A DNA stretch of 64,000 nucleotides from Paenibacillus alkalitolerans (GTDB lineage: Bacteria > Bacillota > Bacilli > Paenibacillales > YIM-B00363): positions 1 through 64,000 of the forward strand of contig NZ_JAEMXM010000008.1 in NCBI RefSeq assembly GCF_016482785.1. Direction: 5' to 3'. Shown here piece after piece: positions 39,223-48,837 of this stretch; positions within the stretch are counted from its first letter, which is position 1; every line of letters starts with the position of its first letter. Under the pieces are notes generated by a model that saw only the letters and a list, made by a program, of their open reading frames with translations, was not told where the DNA came from and made no database searches. Made by a program: the position numbers and the translations under genes.

Positions 39223-39266
39223 TGTAAGTACTACGATGTGCTTGGTGGATGCAATAAGGTCGGAAA

Positions 39267-40002
39267 TAATAGACCTTATCCGCAGGAATAGGGTCGGCAT
39301 TGAGGCTGTTGATTCATTGTGAGCGATGTAACCGGAGTTTGTCCGGTTAGGAGGATGCAGATGGCAGAAAGTGAGCGTTGTAGCCGGAGTTTGTCCGGTT
39401 AGGAAGGCGCAGATGGCGGAAAGTGAGCGAGGTAACCGGAGTTTGTCCGGTTAGGAGGATGCAGATAGCCGAAAGTGAGCGTTGTAGCCGGAGTTTGTCC
39501 GGTTAGGAAGGCGCAGATGGCGGAAAGTGAGCGAGGTAACCGGAGTTTGTCCGGTTAGGAGGATGCAGATAGCCGAAAGTGAGCGTTGTAGCCGGAGTTT
39601 GTCCGGTTAGGAAGGCGCAGATGGCGGAAAGTGAGCGAGGTAACCGGAGTTTGTCCGGTTAGGAGGATGCAGATAGCCGAAAGTGAGCGTTGTAGCCGGA
39701 GTTTGTCCGGTTAGGAAGGCGCAGATGGCCGAAAATGAGCGATGTAACCGGAGTTTGTCCGGTTAGGAATGCGTAGATGGCCGAAAGTGAGTGATGTAAC
39801 CGGAGTTTGTCCGGTTAGGAGGGTGCAACGGGCGACCGGAGTTTCTCCGGTTAAGAGGACGCAGATGGCCGAAAGTGCCGAGTACATGCTGTAAGCGAAA
39901 AATTTCGGCTTCAAGTTCGTGTCAACAATGAATCCACTGCCTCGAAATAGACCTTATCCACAGGAATAGGGTCGGCGCATTGAGGCTGTGTATATTGAAT
40001 TC
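39267..40002. repeat. Array of about eleven 52-bp hairpin units flanked by a ~50-bp direct repeat
   Basis: Between about 39319 and 39890 a 52-bp unit recurs about eleven times, the last two degenerate. Each unit contains a small hairpin with arms ACCGGA and TCCGGT (AACCGGA/TCCGGTT in alternate units) around GTTTG. Two unit types alternate (GATGTAAC/GAGGTAAC and GTTGTAGC), giving a 104-bp higher-order period. The array is bordered by AATAGACCTTATCCRCAGG-AATAGGGTCGGC and following bases at 39267-39319 and 39948-40000. There are no unique spacers, so it is not CRISPR. No gene is supported in this stretch. Confidence 0.9.
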
Positions 40003-40121
40003 AGATTCAACTTTTTGAATTCGGTATTCGCGGCCGTGTAAGCGAAGTTTTTCAGGTAACAGCATTTAACTCTATTGCTCACAATTAATCGACAGTTTCA
40101 AAATTGATTTTATACAAATAA

Positions 40122-40150
40122 ATAGGGTCAATATTTGACCCTGCACATGC
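40122..40150. repeat. Short palindrome AGGGTCAA-TAT-TTGACCCT
   Basis: An eight-base perfect inverted repeat lies in the long gap upstream of the next gene. It could be an operator or a terminator stem, but it has no T tract. The rest of 40000-40295 shows nothing recognisable. Confidence 0.5.
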
Positions 40151-40295
40151 TTTCATTGGGTCTTGTCCGCAAAATTTCGGAGTTGCGGCCGGCTCACTCA
40201 AAAATATCGGTAACTATCAATATCATTGTTTGCGCTCCCCGTCTTCCGTCAATACTGGAGATAATGAACAACACAGAGACGGGGGAATTCGGAAA

Positions 40296-40982
40296 GTGAA
40301 ATGGCTTGGGTGGCTCTTCAAGACGGTTATTACTACGGCGATCATAACGGCGGTTTCGGTTACGGTAACGTGGTCGATGATGAACATATTTATACAACAA
40401 TTGATGGGACCGTTCCAAGGGGAACACTTGACGCGTCCCGTCGCAATATCAGATTTACTTTCATATATGACCGCTCAGGCGGGATTATCTCAAAATAGCA
40501 ATACGTCCGAGACACAAGATGAGAATGCAGGGAACGAATATCGCACGGAGCCTAGCGGCAACGCTAACGACAACGACAACGGCAACTCTAACGGAAGCAC
40601 AAACGGAAGCACTAACGGAAGCACTAACGGCAATCCTTACGACACGCCGGATGCGCCCCCTGCTACGCAAGATTCGCCCGCATCCGAAAGCGGCTCGCCC
40701 GAGGATGCGCTGCCGGTTATGGGGAATGTGCAAGAGAAAGACGAAGTGTATCTTTCCACGGAAGAGCTTGACGCGAAGAAAGACAGCATATCCTCCGAGG
40801 ACCGAATGGAAATTTTCTCGATCATGACAAGCCGTTTGCCCCCTGAGGAGATGCAAAACATCTCCAAACTGCTGGAAGGCGGCATCACATCGGCGGAATT
40901 AAGAGAAGCGGCGGACATCCTGAAAGAGCACTTGAATGAGGCGGAATACGAGAAGCTGATCGCGATACTGATGAAATATTAA
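40296..40982 (+). CDS. Membrane-anchored low-complexity protein (hypothetical)
   Basis: This 228-residue protein from GTG 40296 has one transmembrane helix (about 8-30) and an extracytoplasmic low-complexity stretch of Asn/Gly/Ser/Thr (NGSTNGSTNGSTNG-type repeats, about 90-115). A C-terminal helical part follows (EEMQNISKLLEGGITSAELREAADILK). The encoding DNA is a short 12-base tandem repeat (about 40590-40630) prone to length change. The family is unrecognised, and the position near the M23 peptidase suggests an envelope role. Confidence 0.7.
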   Translation: MKWLGWLFKTVITTAIITAVSVTVTWSMMNIFIQQLMGPFQGEHLTRPVAISDLLSYMTAQAGLSQNSNTSETQDENAGNEYRTEPSGNANDNDNGNSNGSTNGSTNGSTNGNPYDTPDAPPATQDSPASESGSPEDALPVMGNVQEKDEVYLSTEELDAKKDSISSEDRMEIFSIMTSRLPPEEMQNISKLLEGGITSAELREAADILKEHLNEAEYEKLIAILMKY

Positions 40983-40999
40983 GCGAATTGAACGATTGA

Positions 41000-41034
41000 T
41001 CCGGATTTTGCACAGAAAATCCGGTCTTTTTGCG
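41000..41034 (+). terminator. Terminator upstream of M23 peptidase gene
   Basis: CCGGATTTT-GCACAG-AAAATCCGG is followed by TCTTTTT. Confidence 0.88.
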
Positions 41035-41082
41035 TGCAGAATCGTCCTTTCTTCACAAATCGGCCAAATTCGTATAACGAGG

Positions 41083-41112
41083 TTGCTCGAGAGAGATTAA
41101 CTGTGTTAAAGT
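41083..41112 (+). promoter_or_regulatory. Probable promoter of M23 peptidase gene
   Basis: TTGCTC (41083-41088) and TAAAGT (41107-41112) are 18 bases apart, giving a leader of about 95 bases. Confidence 0.6.
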
Positions 41113-41211
41113 AGAGGAAAATTGACGGTAAATGAATATTTTCACCGTTTTTCACTGTTTTTATGCAAAAACATGAAACTTGTATCGCTAAACAGCGTGG
41201 AGGAGGCGTGC

Positions 41212-42783
41212 ATGGTAAAGTTCAGGGGGACACTTCCGTTTTACAGAGCTTCAGAGAAGCTCAAAGACGCGGTACTGAACTTGAAGTCGAAAGGCCTTTA
41301 CACGAAGATGAAGTTGCGGACTAACGACGGCATGCGGGATTCGAAGCAATGGCTTTGTACATATAAGATACAAGTTGCCGGAAGCATCGGCGCTGTCGCA
41401 TTGGTAGCAGGAATCGCTTACGCAGGCAATCAGTACGTGCAGGCCAACATGAACGAAATCTACGAAGTATATGTCGACGATGAACTCATCGGTGAAGTCA
41501 GCGACCCATCTATAATTGAAAGTGTAATTGCCGCCAAATTACAGCAGTATTCGGACGAACACCCGGAAGTGCAATGGGAAATCGAGCGTGCCGGTCTTCG
41601 CCTGGAGCAAGAGCGCATCTTTATGGGCGAGGGCGAGGATGAGGATACATCCAAGCAATTGGCTTCCGTCTTGGAGGCGAAGGCTGTCGGTGTAGAACTC
41701 GTAGTGAACGGCAAATCGGTTGCAATTGTGAAGGATGAAGAGACGGCCGATCGTATATTGAACAAAATAAAGCAAAAATTCGCCGGACAAGGAGCCGCCG
41801 AAGCAGTCGGGATACTGTCGGCAGAAGCGGCTAGCAAGAACGACGACGATCTATTAGCGCAGAGCGAAGCAGTCGTCGAATCTGTTCGCATTATCGAACC
41901 GGTCGAGCTGATGAAGCGGGAAATTCAACCGAATGACGTGATGGACGAGGATGATGTCCTCGCGTATCTCTTAAAAGGGGAAACGAAACCGACCAAATAT
42001 ATCGTTCAAGAGGGCGACACGCTTTCGGACATCGCGAAGAAGCTCGACGTACCGCTCCAATTGATCTATACGAAGAACCAGCATAATAAGGATCTCATTG
42101 AGCGCGATCTCATTCGCACCGGGGATGTGCTGGACCTGACAATGCCGCAGCCGGCAGTGACTATCGAAACTGTTGAAACCGTTGTAGAGACGATTGGGAT
42201 ACAGCACGATACCATCTATGAAGAAGACAAAACGATGCGCCAAGGCCAAACGAAGACGCTTCGTACCGGTAAAGACGGGAAGAAGAAAGTAACCTATAAG
42301 CTTACCAAAGTGAACGGGTTATTAATGGACGAGAAGATTGCCGGCGAAACGGTCATCGAAGAACCGATTCCGGCGATCGTAAAGCGGGGAACGAAGGTCA
42401 TTCTGGGTGAAGGAACGGGAAGGTTCATATGGCCGGTCGTTTCAGCCCGATTGACAAGCGGTTACGGCACGCGATGGGGACGCCAGCACAAAGGCGTCGA
42501 CATGATTTCCGGCAATAAATCGATACTTGCGGCCGATAACGGCAAAGTCGTTCATGCGGGTACGGACGGCGGTTATGGGAAATCGGTTATTATCGATCAT
42601 AAGAACGGATACCGTACGTTGTATGCTCACCTCAGCAAAATATCCGTCAAAGAAGGGCAGACGGTAGAGAAGGGCGACAAGATCGGCGTTATGGGCGATA
42701 CGGGCCACTCGACCGGCGTTCATCTGCATTTCGAAGTGCACGTCAACGGAAGCGCGCGCAATCCGATGAAGTATTTGCCGTAA
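41212..42783 (+). CDS. M23 family metallopeptidase with LysM and G5 domains
   Basis: This 523-residue cell-wall endopeptidase has one N-terminal transmembrane/signal helix (about 58-76) and a region typical of YycH-cluster peptidases. A LysM domain follows (YIVQEGDTLSDIAKKLDVP near 265), then a G5 domain (about 320-395) and a C-terminal peptidase M23. The peptidase carries zinc ligands in RWGRQHKGVDM and GVHLHFEVHVNG. ATG 41212 follows GGAGGAGG. It lies directly upstream of walRK, which regulates such hydrolases. Confidence 0.92.
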   Translation: MVKFRGTLPFYRASEKLKDAVLNLKSKGLYTKMKLRTNDGMRDSKQWLCTYKIQVAGSIGAVALVAGIAYAGNQYVQANMNEIYEVYVDDELIGEVSDPSIIESVIAAKLQQYSDEHPEVQWEIERAGLRLEQERIFMGEGEDEDTSKQLASVLEAKAVGVELVVNGKSVAIVKDEETADRILNKIKQKFAGQGAAEAVGILSAEAASKNDDDLLAQSEAVVESVRIIEPVELMKREIQPNDVMDEDDVLAYLLKGETKPTKYIVQEGDTLSDIAKKLDVPLQLIYTKNQHNKDLIERDLIRTGDVLDLTMPQPAVTIETVETVVETIGIQHDTIYEEDKTMRQGQTKTLRTGKDGKKKVTYKLTKVNGLLMDEKIAGETVIEEPIPAIVKRGTKVILGEGTGRFIWPVVSARLTSGYGTRWGRQHKGVDMISGNKSILAADNGKVVHAGTDGGYGKSVIIDHKNGYRTLYAHLSKISVKEGQTVEKGDKIGVMGDTGHSTGVHLHFEVHVNGSARNPMKYLP

Positions 42784-42814
42784 CATGAACTTATATTTAT
42801 GTATTCTGGTAAAA

Positions 42815-42858
42815 TGGGGCAAGGCAAACGTTGCGGTTTGTCTGTGCCTCTTTTTTAT
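42815..42858 (+). terminator. Terminator after M23 peptidase gene
   Basis: GGCA-agg-CAAAC pairs with GTTTG-tct-GTGCC and is followed by TCTTTTTT. Confidence 0.78.
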
Positions 42859-42895
42859 TCCTATGGTAATATAGTGGGAAAGGTGGTGAACCGGC

Positions 42896-43627
42896 ATGCA
42901 AGGTAAAATTTTAGTAGTGGACGATGAACAGCCGATTGCGGACATTTTGAAATTCAATCTGGAGAAGGAAGGCTATGAGGTCGTGTGCGCGTTCGACGGG
43001 CAGCAGGCGGTTGATCTTGCTTTTGCTGAACAGCCGGATTTAATATTGTTGGATTTGATGCTGCCGGTGAAAGACGGGATGGACGTATGCCGGGAAGTGC
43101 GCGCCAAGCTGAATACTCCCATTATCATGCTGACTGCGAAAGACACCGAATTGGATAAAGTATTGGGATTGGAGCTCGGAGCGGACGATTACGTGACGAA
43201 GCCGTTCTCCAACCGGGAGCTGTTGGCCCGAGTGAAAGCGCATCTGCGGCGGCAGAGAAACGGCGCGACGGCGGCGGAAAGCGCCGAGCTTGCAGGCAAC
43301 AACACGTTGAAGCTGTTTAATCTCGTGATAGACAGCGATATGTATGTACTATATAAAGACGGTGCGGCAGTCGATTTGACGCATCGGGAGTTCGAGCTCA
43401 TTCATTATCTCGCGAAGAACAACGGGAAGGTGATGACGCGCGAACATTTGCTTCAAGCCGTATGGGGGTTCGAATATTTCGGCGATGTGCGCACCGTTGA
43501 CGTCACGATCCGGCGGTTGAGGGAGAAGATTGAGGACGACCCGAGCAGGCCGGAATATATTTTGACGCGCCGAGGGCTGGGCTATATGATGCGAAACCCG
43601 AAGCTGGGAGGCTTATCCTTGCAATGA
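42896..43627 (+). CDS. walR: Response regulator WalR (YycF)
   Basis: WalR is the essential OmpR-family regulator of cell-wall metabolism genes. The 243-residue protein has a receiver domain with the phospho-acceptor Asp in [16 protein letters not shown] (about 53) and a C-terminal winged helix ([34 protein letters not shown]). GGTGGTG lies upstream of ATG 42896. It overlaps walK by four bases. Confidence 0.97.
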   Translation: MQGKILVVDDEQPIADILKFNLEKEGYEVVCAFDGQQAVDLAFAEQPDLILLDLMLPVKDGMDVCREVRAKLNTPIIMLTAKDTELDKVLGLELGADDYVTKPFSNRELLARVKAHLRRQRNGATAAESAELAGNNTLKLFNLVIDSDMYVLYKDGAAVDLTHREFELIHYLAKNNGKVMTREHLLQAVWGFEYFGDVRTVDVTIRRLREKIEDDPSRPEYILTRRGLGYMMRNPKLGGLSLQ

Positions 43628-45483
43628 AAGGCATCCGTCGGCTGCAGACGATCCAGATCCGGCTCATTGTCATCTACGTATTGCTCATCCTAATTGCGAT
43701 GCAGCTTATCGGGGTGTATTTCATCCGAACGCTCGAAAGCTCGTTCTTCGGCAATTTTTACGAATCGTTAAACAAAGAAGCGTATTATTTGGCGGAGAGC
43801 GTAGAGCATTATCTGGACGCGAACATGTCCGGAACATCCGGACAAGATCAAAAAACTTACGAAGATCTCAATGAATTTATACAAAACTTCGCGCCTAACG
43901 ACCGGGAGATCCAAGTGATCGATGCGAACGGGATCGTCGTCAGCGCTTCCGCGCACCGGCACCAGAGCATCGTCGGCCAGAAGAACGTGCAGACGGAAGT
44001 GACGAGGGCGCTTCAAGGCATCCGCGGCAACGAGCACACGATGATCGACGCCGACGGAAACCGCAAGCATGCGATTGCGATGCCGGTCCGCAAGGGCGGC
44101 AAAGTGATCGGCGCGGTGTACTTAGCCGCGTCAATGGAAGATTTGTTCGTTACGATGAACCGCATTAAGCAGATCCTCTTTTCAGGGACCGTTATCGCAC
44201 TGGCGCTTACTGCTCTGCTGGGGATCATACTGTCGAATATGATAACCGCGCCCATTAAAGACATCACGCGAAAAGCGGCCGCCATGGCGAAAGGGAATTT
44301 CAATCAACAGGTTGCCGTGCTTACGAACGATGAAATCGGGCAGCTGGGCAACGCGTTTAACGACATGACGAACCGGCTGAAAGAAGCTCTGTCTTCGATA
44401 GAGGAAGAGAAAGATAAGCTGGCGTCGATCTTGGCGAACATGAGCGACGGAGTCATTGCGGCCGATGAGAGAGGACATACGATCGTGATGAACCGGCGCG
44501 CCCGCGAAATGTTAAAATTACCGGACACCGAGCCCGCCGAGGGCAAAGATGTGTACACGCTGCTCGGTTTACAACGGACGGGCATTACCAATTCGACATG
44601 GCAAAAAGAAGGGGGGACAATAATTGTATCGTTGGGAGACGGGACGGCGGGTGAGCCGTTGACGGTAAGGGCTACGTTCTCTCCGTTTCATCGCCGGGAC
44701 CGGGGCGTTACAGGTACCGTATTGCTTCTGCACGACGTTACGGAGCAAGAAAAGCTGGAAGCATCGCGCAAAGAATTCGTGGCCAATGTATCGCATGAAC
44801 TGCGTACTCCGCTGACGACAATCAAGAGTTATTTGGAAGCGTTGGACGAAGGGGCATTGGACGAACCTTCGCTCGCTCAACGGTTCGTCGGGGTTACCCG
44901 CAACGAGACGGAGCGGATGATCCGGCTAGTGAACGACTTGCTCCACCTGTCGAGATTCGATTCAAGTCAAACCGCGCTCCACCGGGAGCGCACCGATATA
45001 ACGGCCATGCTGGATGAGGTGACAGACCGCTTTTCATTCCAAGCCCAGCAGAGACAAATGCGGTTGGTGGTTGAAGCGGAACGCGGCGTGCCCCCGGTGT
45101 TCGCCGACCAGGACGCCGTCGATCAAGTATTGGACAACCTTGTGTCGAATGCGATCAAATATAGTCCGGACGGCGGAGAAATCATGCTGTCTGCGCGGTT
45201 GCAAAAGATCGGAGAGACGGTGTCGGCCGGATGGGTCGAAATTTCCGTCAAGGACCGCGGCATCGGCATACCGAAGAAAGATTTGGAACGGATTTTCGAA
45301 CGATTTTATCGTGTGGATAAAGCACGGTCTCGAAACATGGGGGGAACCGGGCTCGGACTTTCTATTGCCCTGGAAATAGTGAAGGCTCATGGGGGGACCA
45401 TTCGTATCGATTCTGAAGCGGGAGAGGGGACAACGGTTGTCTTTACTTTGCCGGTGTTTACAGAGGAGCGTGACATACGGTGA
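43624..45483 (+). CDS. walK: Sensor histidine kinase WalK (YycG)
   Basis: This 619-residue kinase pairs with WalR. Two transmembrane helices (about 12-32 and 180-202) bracket an extracellular Cache/PAS-like domain. A HAMP, a PAS, HisKA with the phospho-His in [23 protein letters not shown], and a HATPase ([32 protein letters not shown]) follow. Domain order is as in Bacillus. Confidence 0.97.
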   Translation: MKGIRRLQTIQIRLIVIYVLLILIAMQLIGVYFIRTLESSFFGNFYESLNKEAYYLAESVEHYLDANMSGTSGQDQKTYEDLNEFIQNFAPNDREIQVIDANGIVVSASAHRHQSIVGQKNVQTEVTRALQGIRGNEHTMIDADGNRKHAIAMPVRKGGKVIGAVYLAASMEDLFVTMNRIKQILFSGTVIALALTALLGIILSNMITAPIKDITRKAAAMAKGNFNQQVAVLTNDEIGQLGNAFNDMTNRLKEALSSIEEEKDKLASILANMSDGVIAADERGHTIVMNRRAREMLKLPDTEPAEGKDVYTLLGLQRTGITNSTWQKEGGTIIVSLGDGTAGEPLTVRATFSPFHRRDRGVTGTVLLLHDVTEQEKLEASRKEFVANVSHELRTPLTTIKSYLEALDEGALDEPSLAQRFVGVTRNETERMIRLVNDLLHLSRFDSSQTALHRERTDITAMLDEVTDRFSFQAQQRQMRLVVEAERGVPPVFADQDAVDQVLDNLVSNAIKYSPDGGEIMLSARLQKIGETVSAGWVEISVKDRGIGIPKKDLERIFERFYRVDKARSRNMGGTGLGLSIALEIVKAHGGTIRIDSEAGEGTTVVFTLPVFTEERDIR

Positions 45484-46787
45484 TGGAAAAAGTGAAAACG
45501 CTTGTTCTCACGGTTCTTGTGGGCGCCAGTCTCGTTCAGAGCTATTTGCTCGCATACAGTTCCCCGAAATTCGATACGATGATTCCTGTCGATTACGTGG
45601 AGTCGAAACTGGAAGGGACTCAAGCCGAGTTAAGCCAACTGCTGTTTCCGAAGGATATCGTTCTGCATTTCGGCGATGATCAGCACACGATACTCTACCC
45701 CAATATGACGTTCTACCAAATGATATTGGACGTAGTGAAACAACGCACGTTCGACGGCATACGCGAAGCGGGCGAACTGCCATCCGGACAAAGTCCGCGG
45801 GATTCTCTCGGGCTGGAGATTCGGTTTCCCTCCGGAATCCCGTTCACATTGCTGGAGCAAATCATGCAGCTAAAGGGCGATTCTTTGGCCGATGCGAAGC
45901 CGGTCGACCGCATCTGGATCTTCACAAGAGCCGACCGGGACGAGGTGCGTGTATTTTTCGCCGGCAGCGGAGGTACCGTGTATGAAGCCGCCAAGGCGGA
46001 TTTAACGGTGAAGGACGTGGAACGGTTTGTCGCATTCGGTTCGGCGCGCACGAAATATCGAATGTACGGGGGGAGACATTACTTGCCGGCCGAGCCGCTG
46101 CAGATGGTCGGCTATGAACTCAATTACCGCCTGTTTACAGCCGAGCAGCTTCAGCGCAGCTTATTCCCCGACCCGTACAGCACAAGAATTTTGCGCGAAC
46201 GCAACGGTTCTGAAATTTATACGGACGGCAAGCGGGGATTGCGGCTATCGACAGGGCAGCATTGGATGAGTTACTCGGATCCGGCTGCCCCTGTCGAAGG
46301 GACCCATAATGAATTGCGTACCTCTTTATCGGCGGTCCAGTTTATTAATCGTCACGGAGGCTGGAACGGCAATTATATGGTAAGCGCGTTGAGGCGGGAA
46401 TCGGCGGTGAGCGACGAACAAACCATCTGGTTCCGGCAATATGCGGGCAATTATCCGGGATCGTTCCCCATCGTATCTTCCGAGGGAGGACTGCCGTTCG
46501 GAACGATTCGGCTGACTCTTCAAAACGGTGTCGTTACCGCATACGAGCGGTCGGTCATCCAATTGGAAGGGGAGAAATCCGAGCGTAAATTAAAGGAACT
46601 GCCTGGAGGCGAGACGCTGGAAGACATGCTTCGATCGTACGAAAAGTACGAACTGGTACGCAATGTGATGCCCGCGTACAGGTTGCTGTTGGATGAGGAA
46701 AACGATAAAGCGACATTGGAGCCCATTTGGTCGGTGGAATTGATCGACGGAACGTATGAAGCTTTGTCGGGGAAAGGGGCGAGATAA
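45483..46787 (+). CDS. yycH: WalK accessory protein YycH
   Basis: This 434-residue YycH-type protein has an N-terminal transmembrane anchor (LVLTVLVGASLVQSYLLAY) and a large extracytoplasmic domain. YycH and YycI form a membrane complex with WalK and modulate its activity. The start is ATG 45483 or the adjacent GTG 45480, both overlapping the walK stop. Its position in walRKHIJ is conserved. Confidence 0.92.
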   Translation: MEKVKTLVLTVLVGASLVQSYLLAYSSPKFDTMIPVDYVESKLEGTQAELSQLLFPKDIVLHFGDDQHTILYPNMTFYQMILDVVKQRTFDGIREAGELPSGQSPRDSLGLEIRFPSGIPFTLLEQIMQLKGDSLADAKPVDRIWIFTRADRDEVRVFFAGSGGTVYEAAKADLTVKDVERFVAFGSARTKYRMYGGRHYLPAEPLQMVGYELNYRLFTAEQLQRSLFPDPYSTRILRERNGSEIYTDGKRGLRLSTGQHWMSYSDPAAPVEGTHNELRTSLSAVQFINRHGGWNGNYMVSALRRESAVSDEQTIWFRQYAGNYPGSFPIVSSEGGLPFGTIRLTLQNGVVTAYERSVIQLEGEKSERKLKELPGGETLEDMLRSYEKYELVRNVMPAYRLLLDEENDKATLEPIWSVELIDGTYEALSGKGAR

Positions 46788-47548
46788 TGGATTGGAGCCG
46801 CGCGAAATCGGTTCTCATCGTATCGTTCTTCCTGCTGAACATACTTCTGGGATTTCAATTATGGGCCGGCAAAATGGGGATCGATACGTTCTCCGAAGCG
46901 GGAGAGAGAAGGGAAGAGATGAACCGGCTGCTCGCATCGAAACAAATCGCGATAGAGGCTGAGGTGCCGGAAGCGACCCCGAAGTTGAATGAAATAACGG
47001 TCCGGTTAAAAGACGGTGTGCCGTCTCCACAGAAACAACCCCTTGATTATCCGTTTGAGCTGAGGCTTCTGTCCAGCGCAGCGGACATCAGAGGATTGCT
47101 TGTAAAGGAAGTGCCGGAAATCGGAGAATACGAACCGGACCCTCATGCCGCTAACGGGGCGAAAGCGGTATATATTATGAACCAGCTTCATAACGGGCTT
47201 CCGATGTTTGAAGTGAGAGTGGAGCTTTACGCCGAGAAAGACACCGTTAAATCTTACCGCAAGCTTTACGCCGAGGTCCAGAATGCGGGTACCGGGAGCG
47301 GAGAAGGGCAGCAGGTGCTATCCGCTTATATCGTGCTCTCGAGCTTGGCGGAAAATTATTTGCCTGTCGGTGCGAAGATTAGGGATGTGCGTCTAGGGTA
47401 TCACGGTCCCATCTTCGAATCGGAGACGCAAGTATTGGCTCCGTACTGGCGGGTTGCTCTCGCCGGCGGGGATGTGTATTATGTGCACGCTATAAACGGA
47501 GCCGTGGAAGGGCCGATCTCTTTAGGGGATACTAAGGATAAAAAATGA
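46787..47548 (+). CDS. yycI: WalK accessory protein YycI
   Basis: This 253-residue YycI protein begins MDWSRAKSVLIVSFFLLNILLGFQL, the characteristic N-terminal anchor. The extracytoplasmic domain ends with the APYWRVALAGGDVYYVHAINGAVEG segment. It partners YycH. Its start overlaps the yycH stop and its stop overlaps yycJ. Confidence 0.93.
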   Translation: MDWSRAKSVLIVSFFLLNILLGFQLWAGKMGIDTFSEAGERREEMNRLLASKQIAIEAEVPEATPKLNEITVRLKDGVPSPQKQPLDYPFELRLLSSAADIRGLLVKEVPEIGEYEPDPHAANGAKAVYIMNQLHNGLPMFEVRVELYAEKDTVKSYRKLYAEVQNAGTGSGEGQQVLSAYIVLSSLAENYLPVGAKIRDVRLGYHGPIFESETQVLAPYWRVALAGGDVYYVHAINGAVEGPISLGDTKDKK

Positions 47549-48423
47549 CACAGTCAAGCAGGGGAGAACGTGCGGGTATGGGGATACGTTTTACAGTGCT
47601 GTCGAGCGGGTCGACAGGGAATGCGACGCTCGTGGAATGTGGGGATCGGAAAGTGCTGCTGGATGCGGGTTTAAGCATGAAGCGGATCGAGCAGCTGCTG
47701 GCGGAAAGGGGCGTTCGGGCGGATGAACTGAGCTGTATGTTCGTCACTCACGAACATTCGGACCATGTGAAAGGACTCGGCGCTTTGGCGCGGAAATACT
47801 CGCTCCCGGTCTATGCGAATGCGAAGACGTGGAACGAATTGGACCGTCTGGCGGGCGATATCTCGGAAGAGCAGCGACGGACGTTCGTCACCGGGGAATC
47901 GGTCTGCGTCGGCGAACTGACGGTGGAGTCGTTCCCGATTTCGCACGATGCGGCCGATCCCGTCGCATATAATTTCTGCGCGGACAACTTCAAACTAAGC
48001 ATTGCGACCGACATCGGGTATATGAGCCCCGTTGTGAAAGAGAAAATCCGGGACGCCGACGTGCTTGTCTTGGAGTCGAATCATGACATACAGATGCTGA
48101 GAGTCGGAAAATATCCATGGAATGTGAAACGCCGCATATTGGGCGATCTCGGCCATCTGTCCAACGACGCGGCCGGGGAAGCCCTCTGCGAGCTGCTGTC
48201 TCAGCGCACGAAGCGGGTTTATCTTGCGCATTTAAGCAGGGATCACAATCAAATGGATTTGGCCAAGCTGACGGTGCATAACATATTGAAGGAGTCCGGC
48301 ATCAGTACTATGGAACGCCCCGTGCGAATAATGGATACATACTGGGATCGTCCGACCGAATGGGATTGGGTGAATCGGGAAGAACAAACCGAAGAGAACG
48401 CCCATGGAGCGTCCTCCGCCTAA
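47545..48423 (+). CDS. yycJ: MBL-fold metallo-hydrolase WalJ/YycJ
   Basis: This metallo-beta-lactamase-fold protein has the metal motif VTHEHSDHVKGLGAL and AHLSRDHNQMDLAK near 230. In Bacillus YycJ (WalJ) has been linked to DNA repair and exonuclease activity and to replication-cell-wall coordination. ATG 47545 overlaps the yycI stop. ATG 47578 (MGIRFTVLSSGSTGN) is an alternative that matches the usual family N-terminus, giving 281 residues. Confidence 0.93.
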   Translation: MTQSSRGERAGMGIRFTVLSSGSTGNATLVECGDRKVLLDAGLSMKRIEQLLAERGVRADELSCMFVTHEHSDHVKGLGALARKYSLPVYANAKTWNELDRLAGDISEEQRRTFVTGESVCVGELTVESFPISHDAADPVAYNFCADNFKLSIATDIGYMSPVVKEKIRDADVLVLESNHDIQMLRVGKYPWNVKRRILGDLGHLSNDAAGEALCELLSQRTKRVYLAHLSRDHNQMDLAKLTVHNILKESGISTMERPVRIMDTYWDRPTEWDWVNREEQTEENAHGASSA

Positions 48424-48425
48424 TA

Positions 48426-48653
48426 TTACGAAGAAACATCCGTCCCGTTGTTGAAGCCGGTTGCGATCCGGTCATCTTCTTGCTCCAGCCGGGCGGCTCT
48501 CATATGGAACTCTTCGGCGGTGAGGACACCTTTTTCAATAAGGATTTCAATCAATGCGCTTATTGCGAGGGTGTTATTATAGTGTGAATGTTTCAAATCG
48601 GCGATGCTGCCGGCCAGATTTACTTGTTCCCAAGCGTTTGCGTTCCGTTTCAT
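48426..48653 (-). CDS. Small conserved helical protein (hypothetical)
   Basis: This 75-residue protein is on the opposite strand to its neighbours, starting at ATG 48653 with GAAGGAG nine bases upstream. It appears all-helical, with a central NNTLAISALIEILIEKGVLTAEEFHMRAARLEQEDD. That segment resembles the start-of-repeat helix of nitrile-hydratase-beta-like or 'hypothetical YycJ-htrA' proteins in Paenibacilli. Its function is unknown. It is convergent with yycJ with a two-base gap. Confidence 0.65.
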   Translation of the reverse strand: MKRNANAWEQVNLAGSIADLKHSHYNNTLAISALIEILIEKGVLTAEEFHMRAARLEQEDDRIATGFNNGTDVSS

Positions 48654-48837
48654 AGTCAAAGTCTCCTTCGGTTTGGAATTCTATTATTATTCTTATGAGA
48701 ATCTCTTGTTACTATTTTAGGTAGATGTTGGGGAAAACATTCCTGTTTTTTGTGCGCGGCCCGATTTTTGGGTAAAATGTTGAGAGGAATGGAACTTACG
48801 GGATGATTAGTTGCTTGTACGGGGAGGAGGCGCTGCG

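Noticed and set aside
39319-39890. CRISPR array
   Set aside because: The whole 52-bp unit repeats, including would-be spacers; there are no unique spacers and no cas genes.
39711-39914. Minus-strand ORF with LTGQTPVTSLTFGHLR-type repeats
   Set aside because: Translation of the 52-bp hairpin array; no ribosome-binding site and no conserved domain.
39954-39962. Second replication origin or DnaA-box cluster near purA
   Set aside because: Only one perfect box is present, inside the array's flanking repeat; there is no cluster or DUE.
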